Below, in pieces: positions 1 to 9,085 of a stretch of DNA of 64,000 bases. Origin of the DNA: Arthrobacter sp. C2 (lineage in GTDB: Bacteria; Actinomycetota; Actinomycetes; Actinomycetales; Micrococcaceae); NCBI GenBank assembly GCA_024207135.1, contig CP042428.1, positions 930,001 to 994,000 on the forward strand, given 5' to 3'. Below the pieces are notes generated by a model. It was given only the letters and a program-made list of their open reading frames with translations. It searched no databases and was not told where the DNA came from. Every line of letters starts with the position of its first letter. The first letter of the stretch is position 1. The position numbers and the translations under genes were made by a program.

Positions 1-802
1 TCGAGCGGAACTCGAAGTGCAGGGTGCATCCGGCCGGGATGGTGTTGACCGCGATGCCGCCGGAGATCTTGTTCACCGTAGTGGTGGTGTACGGGACGAT
101 GAAGGCCTCGTCGAAGGGACCGTCCTGCTTGAAGCCCCGCGCCAGGGAGTCGACGAAGCCGGTGAATTCGGCCGCGGCGGAAATCGCGTTGACGCCCTGG
201 GTGGTCAGCGAGGAGTGTGCCGCGACGCCGTGGAAGTCCACGCGGATCACGTTGACCGACTTGTGGCCGCGGACCACGCGCATGCTGGTCGGCTCCCCCA
301 CGATGCACCCGCGCGGGGCCAGGCCCGCCTCGGTGATGGCGGCAACCAGGTCCACGGCGCCGAGGCAGCCGACCTCCTCGTCGTAGGAGAAGGCCAGGTG
401 GATCGGCTCGTTCAGCTTGGCTGCCGCGATCGAATCGAGCTTGGCCATGATCACCGCAACGAAGGACTTCATGTCGCAGGTGCCGCGTGCGTACAGCTTG
501 CCGTCGCGGACCTCGGGGGTGAACGGATCGCTGCTCCAGTCCTGCCCGTCGACAGGCACGACGTCGGTGTGCCCGGAGAGCACGATGCCGCCGGTCCGGG
601 TGCCGTCGGCGGCCGGGATGGTGGCCAGCAGGTTTGCTTTGTCGCCCTCGGCGTTGTGCACCAGGGTCGAGGCGATGCCCAGGGCTTCGAGCCGTCCCAC
701 GACGTAGTCGATCAGCGGAAGATTGGTGTCGCGGCTCGTGGTGTCGAAGCCGATCAGCTTCGTGATCTCGGCCATGGTCGATGCGCTGGGTGCTTGTGGC
801 AC
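1..802 (-). CDS. argE: Acetylornithine deacetylase-like M20 metallopeptidase, 3' end beyond window
   Basis: The reverse strand encodes an M20-family hydrolase of which the first 267 codons are inside the window; the C-terminus lies to the left of base 1. A GTG start at 802 is preceded by a GAGGAG ribosome site about 9 nt upstream. The N-terminal catalytic half carries the metal-binding stretch SGHTDVVPVDGQDW, the second ligand stretch ARGTCDMKSF, and the general-base/ligand stretch SYDEEVGCLG, followed by the start of the dimerisation domain (HKSVNVIRVDFHGVAAHSS). The exact VPVDGQDWSSDPF wording is typical of ArgE (N-acetylornithine to ornithine) rather than DapE, but M20A families overlap, so the substrate is inferred. 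It is not beside other arginine genes here, so a peptidase or other deacylase role is possible. Confidence 0.8.
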   Translation of the reverse strand, partial: MPQAPSASTMAEITKLIGFDTTSRDTNLPLIDYVVGRLEALGIASTLVHNAEGDKANLLATIPAADGTRTGGIVLSGHTDVVPVDGQDWSSDPFTPEVRDGKLYARGTCDMKSFVAVIMAKLDSIAAAKLNEPIHLAFSYDEEVGCLGAVDLVAAITEAGLAPRGCIVGEPTSMRVVRGHKSVNVIRVDFHGVAAHSSLTTQGVNAISAAAEFTGFVDSLARGFKQDGPFDEAFIVPYTTTTVNKISGGIAVNTIPAGCTLHFEFRS

Positions 803-1211
803 TGCTACTCCTCGTGTTCGTGGCGGAGGCCCGGTTGCCAAGGGGAAAACTGAAATGGGCCGCAAAAAGTCTCTCATCGCTAGCGGTCGGGCCCTTGAAC
901 GATGAATGTGCAACGTAACAACCAACACCGATCTGGAGCACCTGACCACTTTATTGTAATGAGGATCACCAATTTTGCCCCCTGGCTCCGTGCCGTGCGC
1001 CGTCCGGCGTGGGACGACGCGGACAGCCGTGGCCCACGAAGGTCCGTCGTCACAGGAACCGCTGCGCCGATCGACCGCCCTGCAGGGATGCCGGAGTCCC
1101 AATGCAAGGGCGGATCCCTCCGGGTTGGCCCTTCGCGCGCGGCAGCCAGTCCAATGGATCAATATCTAGGGGTTCCGGGGTCGGGTCGTTTGCCTCGCGA
1201 GCAGGGGCAAT
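803..1211. other. Gene-free stretch between argE start and RNase H gene stop
   Basis: About 410 bases lie upstream of the leftward argE-like gene and downstream of the leftward RNase H-domain gene. Open frames here lack ribosome sites and recognisable protein composition. The part nearest 802 must carry the argE promoter; no convincing -35/-10 pair or hairpin terminator was picked out by eye. Confidence 0.5.
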
Positions 1212-2300
1212 TCAGCGCCCCGCCGCCTGCACGTAGCCGTCCGCGCCCCGAAAATCCGCGCGGACGGAGTCAACCCGACGCCAGAGCTCTTCCTCGACAA
1301 GGTGTTGCGGTTGCTTGGCTGCAAGCCTTGCCAGGTTCGCAAGTTCGTCTGCGGCTTCGTTCAAGGGGTGGCCCACATGGCCCCTGACGTATTGGAATTC
1401 CACCTCGGCTTCCACAGACGACCAAGCCTGCAGGAAGCGGGCACGTGCATCGTCGCTGATCCCGCAATAACCAGGTTTCGGCACCAGGTTCGCCGCAAGC
1501 GTTCGCGCCATTTTGAGGGCATCCTTGCTGTCACTGAGCACCATCGCATGATGGGTTGAAACACCGCAAAGCATTTCCATGGCCAGGATGACAGCCTCGA
1601 ATTCCATCTGTCCGATCTTGGTGTCGCTGTGCCACGACCGGATGCACACGTCCCCGCGGTTGCTGACTACGCCCACTCCGCTGGCCCCTTGCGGATCCAG
1701 GGACGCATCGGCGGCCAACACCATTTGGTTCGTGTTCGTGCCACTGACATCCAGGTATTCGGGCCACCAGTAATGTTTCTCGGTCGCCGGGTGCTGAGGG
1801 ACCGGTTCGGCCGTCCTCAGTGCCGCGCGTTGCTCCGGGCGCAAGAGTCCTGCACGGATGGCGTCTTGGCTTTGCCGCTGGCTTTTGTGCGCCATCTCCG
1901 GAATCAGGATGCCCACGGCACGGTTTCGAGGGTCCAAGCCGCGGGTGACGGGCGTTCCGGTTTCATGCAACCGAGCAGCAACGCCACCGCGTTTGCTGGG
2001 GACTGCCAACCAGGCTGGAGCCCCGGCATCGCAGACCACCCGATGGATGTCGGCCAGGATTTCGTCCATGGGCCGCGGATTCTTGGTTTCGCCATGGTGG
2101 ATCCGAGCGCCGGTGCGGATGTCGTGGGCGACCACGATCCAGCGCACCAGGCTTTTCTTTTCCCAGCTGTTGGACCACGAGGCAAAGGCGACATGAACCA
2201 ACGCATCCAGAAGCTTGTCGTTCGGTTCGCGCGGAACGGCGGCGCGGTTGTATTCGCGCTTAAGGATGTCCCCACTGGCGAGGGCAAGCACATTTTCCAT
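1212..2300 (-). CDS. RNase H-like domain protein with extra N-terminal region
   Basis: A 362-residue protein with a C-terminal RNase HI fold at about residues 192-330. The four acidic catalytic positions can be placed: D198 in VLAADAS, E235 in MEFEAVILAME, D257 in LSDSKDAL and D318 in NEAADELAN, with VRGHVGH just before the last one. That completeness supports cleavage of RNA in RNA/DNA hybrids. The first 190 residues are an additional region not recognised; it contains two segments (about 30-70 and 85-130) that look like a degenerate alpha/beta fold. ATG at 2300 is chosen because reading the frame further back runs into the tRNA gene at 2432. No strong ribosome site is seen, so translation may be leaderless or weak. 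A short stand-alone RNase HI is about 150 residues, so this is a fusion. Confidence 0.75.
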   Translation of the reverse strand: MENVLALASGDILKREYNRAAVPREPNDKLLDALVHVAFASWSNSWEKKSLVRWIVVAHDIRTGARIHHGETKNPRPMDEILADIHRVVCDAGAPAWLAVPSKRGGVAARLHETGTPVTRGLDPRNRAVGILIPEMAHKSQRQSQDAIRAGLLRPEQRAALRTAEPVPQHPATEKHYWWPEYLDVSGTNTNQMVLAADASLDPQGASGVGVVSNRGDVCIRSWHSDTKIGQMEFEAVILAMEMLCGVSTHHAMVLSDSKDALKMARTLAANLVPKPGYCGISDDARARFLQAWSSVEAEVEFQYVRGHVGHPLNEAADELANLARLAAKQPQHLVEEELWRRVDSVRADFRGADGYVQAAGR

Positions 2301-2431
2301 GTGACCAGTCTGCGCGCCGCTACCGACACTTAGTCGCGGCGTCCACTGTTGCCCGACAGTGCGCCGAAGGCACAGAAACTGATACCCGCCTCGACCCAGG
2401 AAGGGTCCTGGGTCACGGGGCGGGCATCTAT

Positions 2432-2507
2432 TGGTGGGCCCTACCGGGATCGAACCGATGACATTCACGGTGTAAACGTGACGCTCTACCAGCTGAGCTA
2501 AAGGCCC
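2432..2507 (-). tRNA. tRNA-Val (anticodon TAC)
   Basis: The reverse strand folds as a complete tRNA: acceptor arm GGGCCTT pairing with AGGGCCC (one G-T pair), D arm GCTC/GAGC, anticodon stem TCACG/CGTGA with loop TTTACAC giving anticodon TAC, T loop GGTTCGATCCC, discriminator A and an encoded CCA at 2432-2434. It lies between two leftward protein genes and reads in the same direction. Confidence 0.95.
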
Positions 2508-2627
2508 TTGGCACTACTGAATTCTTTTGGTTGACGTTCCGCCGGAAGTGTTCGTGACAAGAATATGACTGTTGGCAATGTACCCGCCCGAGCTGTCGAA
2601 ATAGACGCAAAGATTCTTCGACAACAA

Positions 2628-3119
2628 TTAGGTGAGTAGGTCCATCGCCTCTCGGTAGCGCGCGATGGCGCGCGCCTGATGGATAGGTGAACTAAAGGAA
2701 TCCACCACGCGTCCCTCTGCGATGAGGAACGTGTGCCGCGTTGCCGCGCCGGACTCGAAGTTGAATGCGCCGTAGCTGCTTGCTACGGCACCGTGTGGCC
2801 AGAAGTCGGCCAGCAGATCAAACCCGAATCGGGCTTGGTCCGCATAGGTGCGCAGTGCGTACTTGTGATCCACCGAGACACCCATGATGCGGGTGTTTCG
2901 TGCGGCAAATTCTTCGCGCACTTCTTCCAGTTCTTCCAGTTCCGACCCGCAGACCGCGGAGAACGCGAACGGATAGAAAACCAGGAAGTAGGCCTGCTCC
3001 CCCAAGGACCGGGACTCGATGAGTTCACCGTGTTGGTTGGGAAGGGCGAAGCCCGGGGCCGTTTGACCGGCCCGCGGCGGCGAGGAGGGACTCCCCGTCG
3101 CCGTTTGAGATGGTTCCAC
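2628..3119 (-). CDS. ahpE: AhpE-type peroxiredoxin
   Basis: A thioredoxin-fold peroxidase that reduces hydroperoxides through a peroxidatic cysteine, C57 in the stretch FYPFAFSAVCGSEL. The stretch DFWPHGAVASSYGAFN downstream is characteristic of the actinobacterial AhpE group. No obvious resolving cysteine is present, which fits the 1-Cys AhpE mechanism using an external thiol. The frame is open upstream to 3176, inside the DUF3052 gene, but a GTG at 3119 lies only 4 nt after that gene's TAG and gives the usual length (163 residues), so coupled translation from 3119 is preferred. Its pairing with DUF3052 next to aceE matches the mycobacterial arrangement. Confidence 0.85.
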   Translation of the reverse strand: MEPSQTATGSPSSPPRAGQTAPGFALPNQHGELIESRSLGEQAYFLVFYPFAFSAVCGSELEELEEVREEFAARNTRIMGVSVDHKYALRTYADQARFGFDLLADFWPHGAVASSYGAFNFESGAATRHTFLIAEGRVVDSFSSPIHQARAIARYREAMDLLT

Positions 3120-3123
3120 AGCG

Positions 3124-3540
3124 CTAGTTCTTGCGGCGCGCAACAAGTCGAGTGGCCGACCAATCCTCGGAAACACCCTCGGTGTTGGTCACGTGGAGGC
3201 CCGCGGTGGGTGCATCGGCCTGGATCGAGGCAGGTGAAACGTATCCGTCTCGACCCGACTTCGGGGTCAAGAGCCATACGACGCCCTTTTCATCCAGGCT
3301 GACCAGCGAATCGACCAGGGCATCAATCAAATCCCCGTCGTCATCGCGCCACCAGTAGATGATTCCGTCGACTACCTCGTGGTCTTCCTCTGTCAGTAGT
3401 TCGGAACCCACTGCGTCCTCAAGGGAATCGCGCAGATCAAAGTCCACATCGTCGTCGTACCCGAGTTCCTGAATCAGGTCCCCGTCTTTGAAGCCCATTT
3501 TCTGTGCGGCTTCGTGCTTTGCCGGTGCGGCGTCGCTCAC
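3124..3540 (-). CDS. DUF3052 family protein
   Basis: A 138-residue acidic cytoplasmic protein of the actinobacterial DUF3052 family, function unknown. The start is GTG at 3540, preceded 7 nt upstream by a strong GGAGGAG ribosome site; a longer frame reaching 3666 is unlikely because it lacks such a site. Recognisable parts are the N-terminal AAQKMGFKDGDLIQELGYD and the C-terminal VVWLLTPKSGRDGYVSPASI. The gene is divergent from aceE and followed within 4 nt by ahpE, a gene order known from other actinobacteria. No catalytic motif is visible. Confidence 0.85.
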   Translation of the reverse strand: MSDAAPAKHEAAQKMGFKDGDLIQELGYDDDVDFDLRDSLEDAVGSELLTEEDHEVVDGIIYWWRDDDGDLIDALVDSLVSLDEKGVVWLLTPKSGRDGYVSPASIQADAPTAGLHVTNTEGVSEDWSATRLVARRKN

Positions 3541-3715
3541 GTCACTCCTCCTGCTGCTGTAAAGCGTCTGGTAACAACCAAACACCCTTTTGGCCTTCCC
3601 ATCAAGCGCAAAGCCTTCAACACGCCGAAATAGTGACGACTTCGACCCGCATTCGGCTCTCGGCACATTCGCCGTGTAACTTCAAAAGGTCGCATGTGTT
3701 TAGCCCGGATACGTT

Positions 3716-3744
3716 TTGGGTCGGCATGCGCATTAGAGTGTAAT
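3716..3744 (+). promoter_or_regulatory. Candidate aceE promoter within the divergent DUF3052/aceE gap
   Basis: The 333-base gap 3541-3873 separates the divergent DUF3052 and aceE genes and holds no gene. On the plus strand TTGGGT (3716-3721) and TGTAAT (3739-3744) are 17 bases apart, a reasonable vegetative-sigma -35/-10 pair, giving a leader of about 120 bases before aceE. The opposite strand must also carry the DUF3052 promoter, not identified. Confidence 0.35.
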
Positions 3745-3873
3745 CGGCGGTCCGCGACCAACCACCCTTGGGGAACGGGCCAAACCTTTGGCGCTAGCAA
3801 CGCCACTGTGGGTTGGAGATGCTTACTTGCGCCCAATGCACAGTCCCCGCTGTACCCCCATAACGAGGAGAAG

Positions 3874-6621
3874 ATGGACGTGGCTGTAGAGGAACATATT
3901 TCTCACATCCGTAGCGGCTTGACCAGCCAGTTGCCCGATCGGGATCCGGAGGAGACCGCCGAATGGATTGAGTCCTTCGACGATCTGGTCGAAACGCAGG
4001 GCACCGAGCGTGCCCAGTACATTGTTCGTTCACTGCTACAGCGCGCAGGCGCCAAGAGTGTGGGCGTCCCCATGGTTACCACCACGGACTACGTGAACAC
4101 GATTCCGGTGGACCAGGAACCAGAGTTCCCGGGTGACGAGCAGATTGAACGACGCTACCGAGCTTTCATGCGCTGGAACGCCGCGGTCATGGTGCACCGC
4201 GGGCAGCGCCCGGGCGTCGGAGTGGGCGGACACATCTCCACCTACGCCGGTGCCGCAACCCTTTATGAAGTGGGCTTCAACCACTTCTTCCGCGGCAAGA
4301 GCCACCCAGGCGGAGGCGACCAGGTCTTCTTCCAGGGCCACGCCTCCCCCGGAATGTATGCCCGCGCGTTCCTCGAAGGACGCCTGAGCGAAGAGGACAT
4401 GGACGGCTTCCGCCAGGAGAAGTCCCGCAAGGGCCATGCCCTGCCGTCGTACCCGCACCCGCACTCGCTGCCGGACTTCTGGGAATTCCCCACCGTGTCC
4501 ATGGGCATCGGCCCGATGAACGCCATATACCAGGCGCAGTCGAACCGCTACCTGCAGAACCGCGGCATCAAGGACACCTCGGACCAGCACGTCTGGGCCT
4601 TCCTGGGCGACGGCGAGATGGACGAGCCCGAATCGCGCGGCCTGCTCCAGCTGGCTGCCAACGAGAAGCTAGACAACCTCACGTTTGTGGTCAACTGCAA
4701 CCTGCAGCGCCTCGACGGCCCGGTTCGCGGCAACGGCAAGATCATGCAGGAACTTGAGGCATTCTTCCGCGGTGCGGGCTGGAACGTCATCAAGGTTGTC
4801 TGGGGCCGCGAGTGGGATGCCCTGCTCGACAAGGACGAAGACAACTCGCTGGTCGACATCATGAACCAGACCCCGGACGGCGACTACCAGACCTACAAGG
4901 CCGAAAACGGCGCCTTCGTCCGCGAGCACTTCTTCGGAAAGTCCCCGCAGACCAAGGAAATGGTTTCGGACCTCACCGACGAGCAGATTTGGAACCTGAA
5001 GCGGGGCGGCCACGACTACCACAAGGTCTACGCGGCCTACAAGGCAGCCACCGAGTTCAAGGGCAAGCCGACGGTCATCCTGACCAAGACGGTCAAGGGC
5101 TACGGCCTGGGCCCGCACTTCGAGGCGCGCAACGCGACGCACCAGATGAAGAAGATGACGCTGGCAGACCTCAAGGCCTTCCGCGACCACCTGCGCATCC
5201 CGATCACCGACGAGCAGCTCGAAGCCGACCCGTACCTGCCGCCGTACTACCGTCCGACGCAGGATTCTGCCGAGTACAAGTACATGATGGAACGCCGCAA
5301 CGAGCTCGGCGGCCCCGTGCCGTCGCGTCGCACCAAGTCCAAGGAGATCCACCTCCCCGAGGACAAGGCCTACGACACCGCCTCCCGCGGTTCGGGCAAG
5401 CAGCAGGCGGCCACCACCATGGCCTTCGTGCGCCTGCTCAAGGACCTGATGCGCGACAAGGAATTCGGCAAGCGTGTCGTCCCGATCGTGCCCGACGAGT
5501 CGCGCACCTTCGGCATGGATGCCTTCTTCCCGACCGCCAAGATCTACAACCCGGCCGGACAGAACTACCTCTCTGTTGACCGCGAACTGGTTCTTGCCTA
5601 CAAGGAATCCCCTGCCGGGCAGCTGATCCACCCGGGCATCAACGAGGCCGGCGCCGTCGCGGCGTTCACCGCAGCGGGCACCGCCTACGCCACCCACGAC
5701 GAGCCGTTGATCCCGATCTACGTGTTCTACTCGATGTTCGGCTTCCAGCGCACGGGCGATGCCTTCTGGGCAGCCGGCGACCAGATGGCCCGCGGGTTCA
5801 TCATGGGCGCCACCGCCGGTCGCACCACGCTGACCGGCGAGGGCCTGCAGCACGCGGACGGGCACTCCCCGATCCTTGCCTCCACCAACCCGGCCGTGGT
5901 CACCTACGACCCGGCATACGGCTACGAGATCGGCCACATCGTCAAGGCCGGCCTCGAGCGCATGTACGGCGGCAAGCACGAGGACCCGAACGTGATGTAC
6001 TACATCACGATCTACAACGAGCCCTACCAGCAGCCCAAGGAGCCGGAGAACCTCGACGTCGCCGGAATCCTCGGCGGCATCTACCAGGTCTCCCCGGCGA
6101 CCGTCGACGGACCGCGTGCCCAGCTGCTCGCCTCCGGCGTGGCCGTCCCGTGGACCATCGATGCCCAGCGCATGCTCGCCGAGGACTGGGGAGTGTCGGC
6201 CGATGTCTGGTCCGTCACCTCCTGGAACGAGTTGCGCCGCGACGGCCTGGAGTGCGAGGAGCAGTCGTTCCTCGACCCGAGCGCCGAGCCGCGTGTGCCG
6301 TTCGTTGCCCAGCAGCTGGCCGGTGCCACCGGCCCGGTCGTTGCGGTCTCGGACTACATGAAGGCAGTGCCTGACCAGATCCGGCAGTTCGTGCCCAACG
6401 AATTCGCCACCCTGGGCGCCGACGGATTCGGTTTCTCCGATACCCGCGCCGCGGCACGTCGCTTCTTCAAGATCGACGCGCACTCGGTGGTTGTTCGCAC
6501 GCTGCAGATGCTGGCCAAGCGCGGGGAGGTCGACGCCTCGGTGCCGGCAGCCGCCTTTGCCAAGTACAAGCTCGACGACGTGACCGCCGGCACCAGCGGC
6601 AACGCGGGCGGCGACGCCTAG
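3874..6621 (+). CDS. aceE: Pyruvate dehydrogenase E1 component, homodimeric type
   Basis: A 915-residue thiamine-diphosphate enzyme that decarboxylates pyruvate and passes the acetyl group to E2 lipoyl domains. ATG at 3874 follows a CGAGGAG ribosome site 3 bases upstream; no comparable ribosome site is seen at the earlier in-frame start codons. The cofactor-binding signature is visible as [14 protein letters not shown] through [14 protein letters not shown] (about residues 245-290). The length and these motifs match the single-chain E1 of E. coli and actinobacteria, not the split alpha/beta type. It is followed by a strong terminator and then the fatty-acid operon, linking acetyl-CoA supply and its consumption in one locus. 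E2 and E3 are not in the window. Confidence 0.97.
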   Translation: MDVAVEEHISHIRSGLTSQLPDRDPEETAEWIESFDDLVETQGTERAQYIVRSLLQRAGAKSVGVPMVTTTDYVNTIPVDQEPEFPGDEQIERRYRAFMRWNAAVMVHRGQRPGVGVGGHISTYAGAATLYEVGFNHFFRGKSHPGGGDQVFFQGHASPGMYARAFLEGRLSEEDMDGFRQEKSRKGHALPSYPHPHSLPDFWEFPTVSMGIGPMNAIYQAQSNRYLQNRGIKDTSDQHVWAFLGDGEMDEPESRGLLQLAANEKLDNLTFVVNCNLQRLDGPVRGNGKIMQELEAFFRGAGWNVIKVVWGREWDALLDKDEDNSLVDIMNQTPDGDYQTYKAENGAFVREHFFGKSPQTKEMVSDLTDEQIWNLKRGGHDYHKVYAAYKAATEFKGKPTVILTKTVKGYGLGPHFEARNATHQMKKMTLADLKAFRDHLRIPITDEQLEADPYLPPYYRPTQDSAEYKYMMERRNELGGPVPSRRTKSKEIHLPEDKAYDTASRGSGKQQAATTMAFVRLLKDLMRDKEFGKRVVPIVPDESRTFGMDAFFPTAKIYNPAGQNYLSVDRELVLAYKESPAGQLIHPGINEAGAVAAFTAAGTAYATHDEPLIPIYVFYSMFGFQRTGDAFWAAGDQMARGFIMGATAGRTTLTGEGLQHADGHSPILASTNPAVVTYDPAYGYEIGHIVKAGLERMYGGKHEDPNVMYYITIYNEPYQQPKEPENLDVAGILGGIYQVSPATVDGPRAQLLASGVAVPWTIDAQRMLAEDWGVSADVWSVTSWNELRRDGLECEEQSFLDPSAEPRVPFVAQQLAGATGPVVAVSDYMKAVPDQIRQFVPNEFATLGADGFGFSDTRAAARRFFKIDAHSVVVRTLQMLAKRGEVDASVPAAAFAKYKLDDVTAGTSGNAGGDA

Positions 6622-6644
6622 TTTCCCGCGGCACGTGAGCACCG

Positions 6645-6693
6645 GCGGTGGCGCGGCTCCCCCCTTGGCGGGGAGCCGCGCCACCGCTTTTTT
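6645..6693 (+). terminator. Rho-independent terminator after aceE
   Basis: An 18-bp perfect stem (6645-6662 with 6670-6687, 7-base loop) is followed by six T residues. It lies 24 bases past the aceE stop and separates aceE from fasR. Confidence 0.9.
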
Positions 6694-6804
6694 ACGTGCA
6701 TTTCCCGGCTTCGGCACCCGTTCCCGCAGCCGTGCCGCTTCGCGGCCTGGTTGTGCGAAGCCTACAAAATAGTTCACCGGGCCGATGATGCGTATGCTCG
6801 TTCT

Positions 6805-8070
6805 ATGAGTGATGAGCAAACGCCGAATCCTGCCCAACGGATCCGGCCCTTCCGGCAAGCCAAGGCCAGCCCGGAAACCCTCAAGCGGCTCAAGCAGCAC
6901 CTGGGCGTGCTCTCCACCGTGGCCCTGAAGCACCTTGACCAGTCCCTTCCCTGGTACCGCGGCCTGCGCCCCGAGGAGCGGGCGGCCCTGGGCCTGGTGG
7001 CCCAGAAGGGCATCGCCTCCTTCGTCTCCTGGTACGAGCGGCCCACCACCTCGCCGCAATGGGTGCTCAACGACGTCTTCGGTGCGGCCCCCACGGAACT
7101 GACCCGGTCCATCAGCCTGCAAAAGGCCCTCCAACTGATCCGCACCATCGTGGAGGTCGTCGAATCCCAGGTCCCGGACATCGCCCCGGAATCCGAGCAC
7201 ACCCAGCTGCGCGAAGCGGTCCTGCGCTACTCGCGGGAGGTCGCCTTCGCCGCGGCCGACGTGTACGCCCGGGCCGCGGAGACCCGCGGGGCCTGGGATT
7301 CACGGCTCGAGGCGCTTGTGGTCGATGCGGTGATGCGCGGCGAGTCGCAGGATTCCCTGCGCTCGAGGATTGCGGCCGTGGGATGGAAGTCGCACGAGAA
7401 CATCCTGGTGATGATCGGTGCCACCCCGGTCTCCTCGCAGGTCGGATTCGTCAGCGAACTCCGCCGCGCCGCCGCCCGCTACGCCCGCGACTCCCTGGTC
7501 GGGGTCCACGGCGAACGAGCCATCTTGATGCTCGGCGGGGTGGAGGCGGACCGTGCCGGAATGGACCGTCTGGCCTCGTTCTTCGGCGAGGGCCCGGTGG
7601 TCTACAGCCCGCTGGCGCCCACGCTCAAGGAGGCCTCCGCCAGCGCCAAGGCCGCCTTTGCCGCCATCGCCGCGGCCAAGGCCTGGCCGCTGGCCCCGCG
7701 CCCCGTGGACGCCGACGACCTGTGGCCCGAGCGGGTCATGAACAACGACACCGAGGCGCGCGAGGCGCTGGTCTCGGGGATCTACAACCCGCTGATCAAG
7801 GCCGGAAACGGGCTGATCGAGACGCTTTCGAGCTACCTGTCGCTGGGCCACTCGCTGGAAGGGACGGCCCGCGAGCTGTTCGTCCATGCCAACACCGTGC
7901 GCTACCGGCTCAAGCGGGTCTGCGACGTCACCGGCTGGGATCCGCTGGTGCCGCGCGAGGCCTTCGTGCTGCAAACCGCGCTGGTGGTCGGCCGGCTGGA
8001 CACCGAAACATCTGCGAACTTGCCCGAAACGCGGCAACCGGTGCCGCGCAAGGGCCCCGCCACCTTGTAG
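6805..8070 (+). CDS. fasR: PucR-family transcriptional regulator of fatty acid synthesis (FasR-like)
   Basis: A 421-residue regulator. The C-terminus has the PucR/CdaR-type helix-turn-helix: LSSYLSLGHSLEGTARELF then VHANTVRYRLKRV, at about residues 345-390. The N-terminal two thirds is the alpha/beta region seen in this group, with a GGDEF-like middle part (about residues 200-290) lacking the cyclase motif. ATG at 6805 is chosen; the earlier in-frame start has no better ribosome site. A homologous regulator directly upstream of fabD in Streptomyces (FasR) activates the fabD-fabH-acpP-fabF operon, so the same job is inferred here from position and family. A fabD-proximal inverted repeat at 8089-8129 is a candidate site. 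Confidence 0.85.
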   Translation: MSDEQTPNPAQRIRPFRQAKASPETLKRLKQHLGVLSTVALKHLDQSLPWYRGLRPEERAALGLVAQKGIASFVSWYERPTTSPQWVLNDVFGAAPTELTRSISLQKALQLIRTIVEVVESQVPDIAPESEHTQLREAVLRYSREVAFAAADVYARAAETRGAWDSRLEALVVDAVMRGESQDSLRSRIAAVGWKSHENILVMIGATPVSSQVGFVSELRRAAARYARDSLVGVHGERAILMLGGVEADRAGMDRLASFFGEGPVVYSPLAPTLKEASASAKAAFAAIAAAKAWPLAPRPVDADDLWPERVMNNDTEAREALVSGIYNPLIKAGNGLIETLSSYLSLGHSLEGTARELFVHANTVRYRLKRVCDVTGWDPLVPREAFVLQTALVVGRLDTETSANLPETRQPVPRKGPATL

Positions 8071-8088
8071 GATTCATACAAAAGCATG

Positions 8089-8129
8089 CCGACAAGTCGG
8101 TGTGTCAAAACAGCCGTCGTGACCGACTT
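8089..8129 (+). promoter_or_regulatory. Inverted repeats between fasR and fabD, candidate operator
   Basis: In the 77-base fasR-fabD gap, CCGAC-AA-GTCGG (8089-8100) is a tight palindrome, and AAGTCGGT (8094-8101) is repeated inverted as ACCGACTT (8122-8129), 20 bases away. Three related half-sites just before the fab operon suggest a regulator site, most simply for FasR. A hairpin in the leader is the alternative. Confidence 0.4.
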
Positions 8130-8147
8130 CTTTGGAAAGCTGGAGTA

Positions 8148-9071
8148 GTGCTAGCAATCGTGTGCCCTGGACAGGGCTCCCAGACCCCCGGATTCCTTTC
8201 CCCATGGCTTGAGGTCCCGGGTGTTTCCGAGCATCTCGCCGGACTCTCCGCCATCACGGAACGCGACCTGACCGCCCACGGGACGGTCTCGGACGAGGAG
8301 ACCATCAAGGACACCGCGGTGGCCCAGCCGCTGATCGTGGCCGCGGGCCTCGTGGCCGCCCGCGCCCTGTTTGGCGAGGCACTACCGGCCAACACCGTGC
8401 TGGCCGGACACTCCGTCGGCGAGATCACCGCAACCGCACTGGCCGGCGCGCTGTCCGAGCAGGACGCCATGGTCTTCGTGCGTGAACGGGCCAACGCCAT
8501 GGCCCTGGCCGCCGCGGCAACCCCGACCGGCATGGCCGCAGTCCTCGGCGGGGACTCCGAGGAAGTCAACGCGTCGATCATCGCCGCCGGGCTGACCCCG
8601 GCCAACGCCAACGGCGGAGGCCAGATCGTTGCCGCCGGCACGCTGGAGCAGATCGAGGGCTTCGCCGCCAATCCTCCGGCCAAGGCCCGGGTCATCCCGC
8701 TGAAGGTCGCCGGCGCATTCCACACCCACCACATGGCCCCGGCCGTGGCGGTGCTGGAGGAACTCTCCGCAACGTTGGAGGCCAAGGACCCGAGCACCAC
8801 GCTGCTGTCCAACTACGACGGCGCCCCGGTCACCGGTGGTGCGGCCAACCTCGCCTCGCTGGTTGCCCAGGTCTCCCGCCCGGTGCGCTGGGACAAGTGC
8901 ATGGAGCAGATGGCCGCACTGGGCGTCACCGGGATCATCGAGCTGGCCCCGGCAGGAACGCTGGTGGGCCTGGCCCGCCGCGGCCTGAAGGGCGTGCCCA
9001 CTCTGGCCCTGAAGTCCCCCGCAGACCTCGAGGCGGCACGCGCCTTCGTACTCGAACACACCCAAGCATAG
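8148..9071 (+). CDS. fabD: Malonyl-CoA:ACP transacylase
   Basis: Transfers malonyl groups from CoA to acyl carrier protein for fatty acid elongation. The 307-residue protein shows the N-terminal CPGQGSQTPGFL motif, the nucleophile S89 in AGHSVGE, the Q60-P-L-I oxyanion segment and catalytic H192 in GAFHTHHM. GTG at 8148 gives the N-terminus expected for actinobacterial FabD; its GGAG ribosome site is unusually close (2 bases). It is the first gene of the fabD-fabH-acpP-fabF operon and is followed by fabH after 14 bases. Confidence 0.95.
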   Translation: MLAIVCPGQGSQTPGFLSPWLEVPGVSEHLAGLSAITERDLTAHGTVSDEETIKDTAVAQPLIVAAGLVAARALFGEALPANTVLAGHSVGEITATALAGALSEQDAMVFVRERANAMALAAAATPTGMAAVLGGDSEEVNASIIAAGLTPANANGGGQIVAAGTLEQIEGFAANPPAKARVIPLKVAGAFHTHHMAPAVAVLEELSATLEAKDPSTTLLSNYDGAPVTGGAANLASLVAQVSRPVRWDKCMEQMAALGVTGIIELAPAGTLVGLARRGLKGVPTLALKSPADLEAARAFVLEHTQA

Positions 9072-9085
9072 GAAGTCACCGAACC

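Noticed and set aside
902-1387. A 161-codon plus-strand frame across the argE/RNase H gap
   Set aside because: Arg/Pro-rich composition, no ribosome site, and it runs into the RNase H gene on the opposite strand.
4669-7200. A very long open frame (843 codons) on the minus strand opposite aceE and fasR
   Set aside because: It mirrors the codon bias of the true genes, has His/Gly/Arg-rich low-sense composition and no ribosome site.
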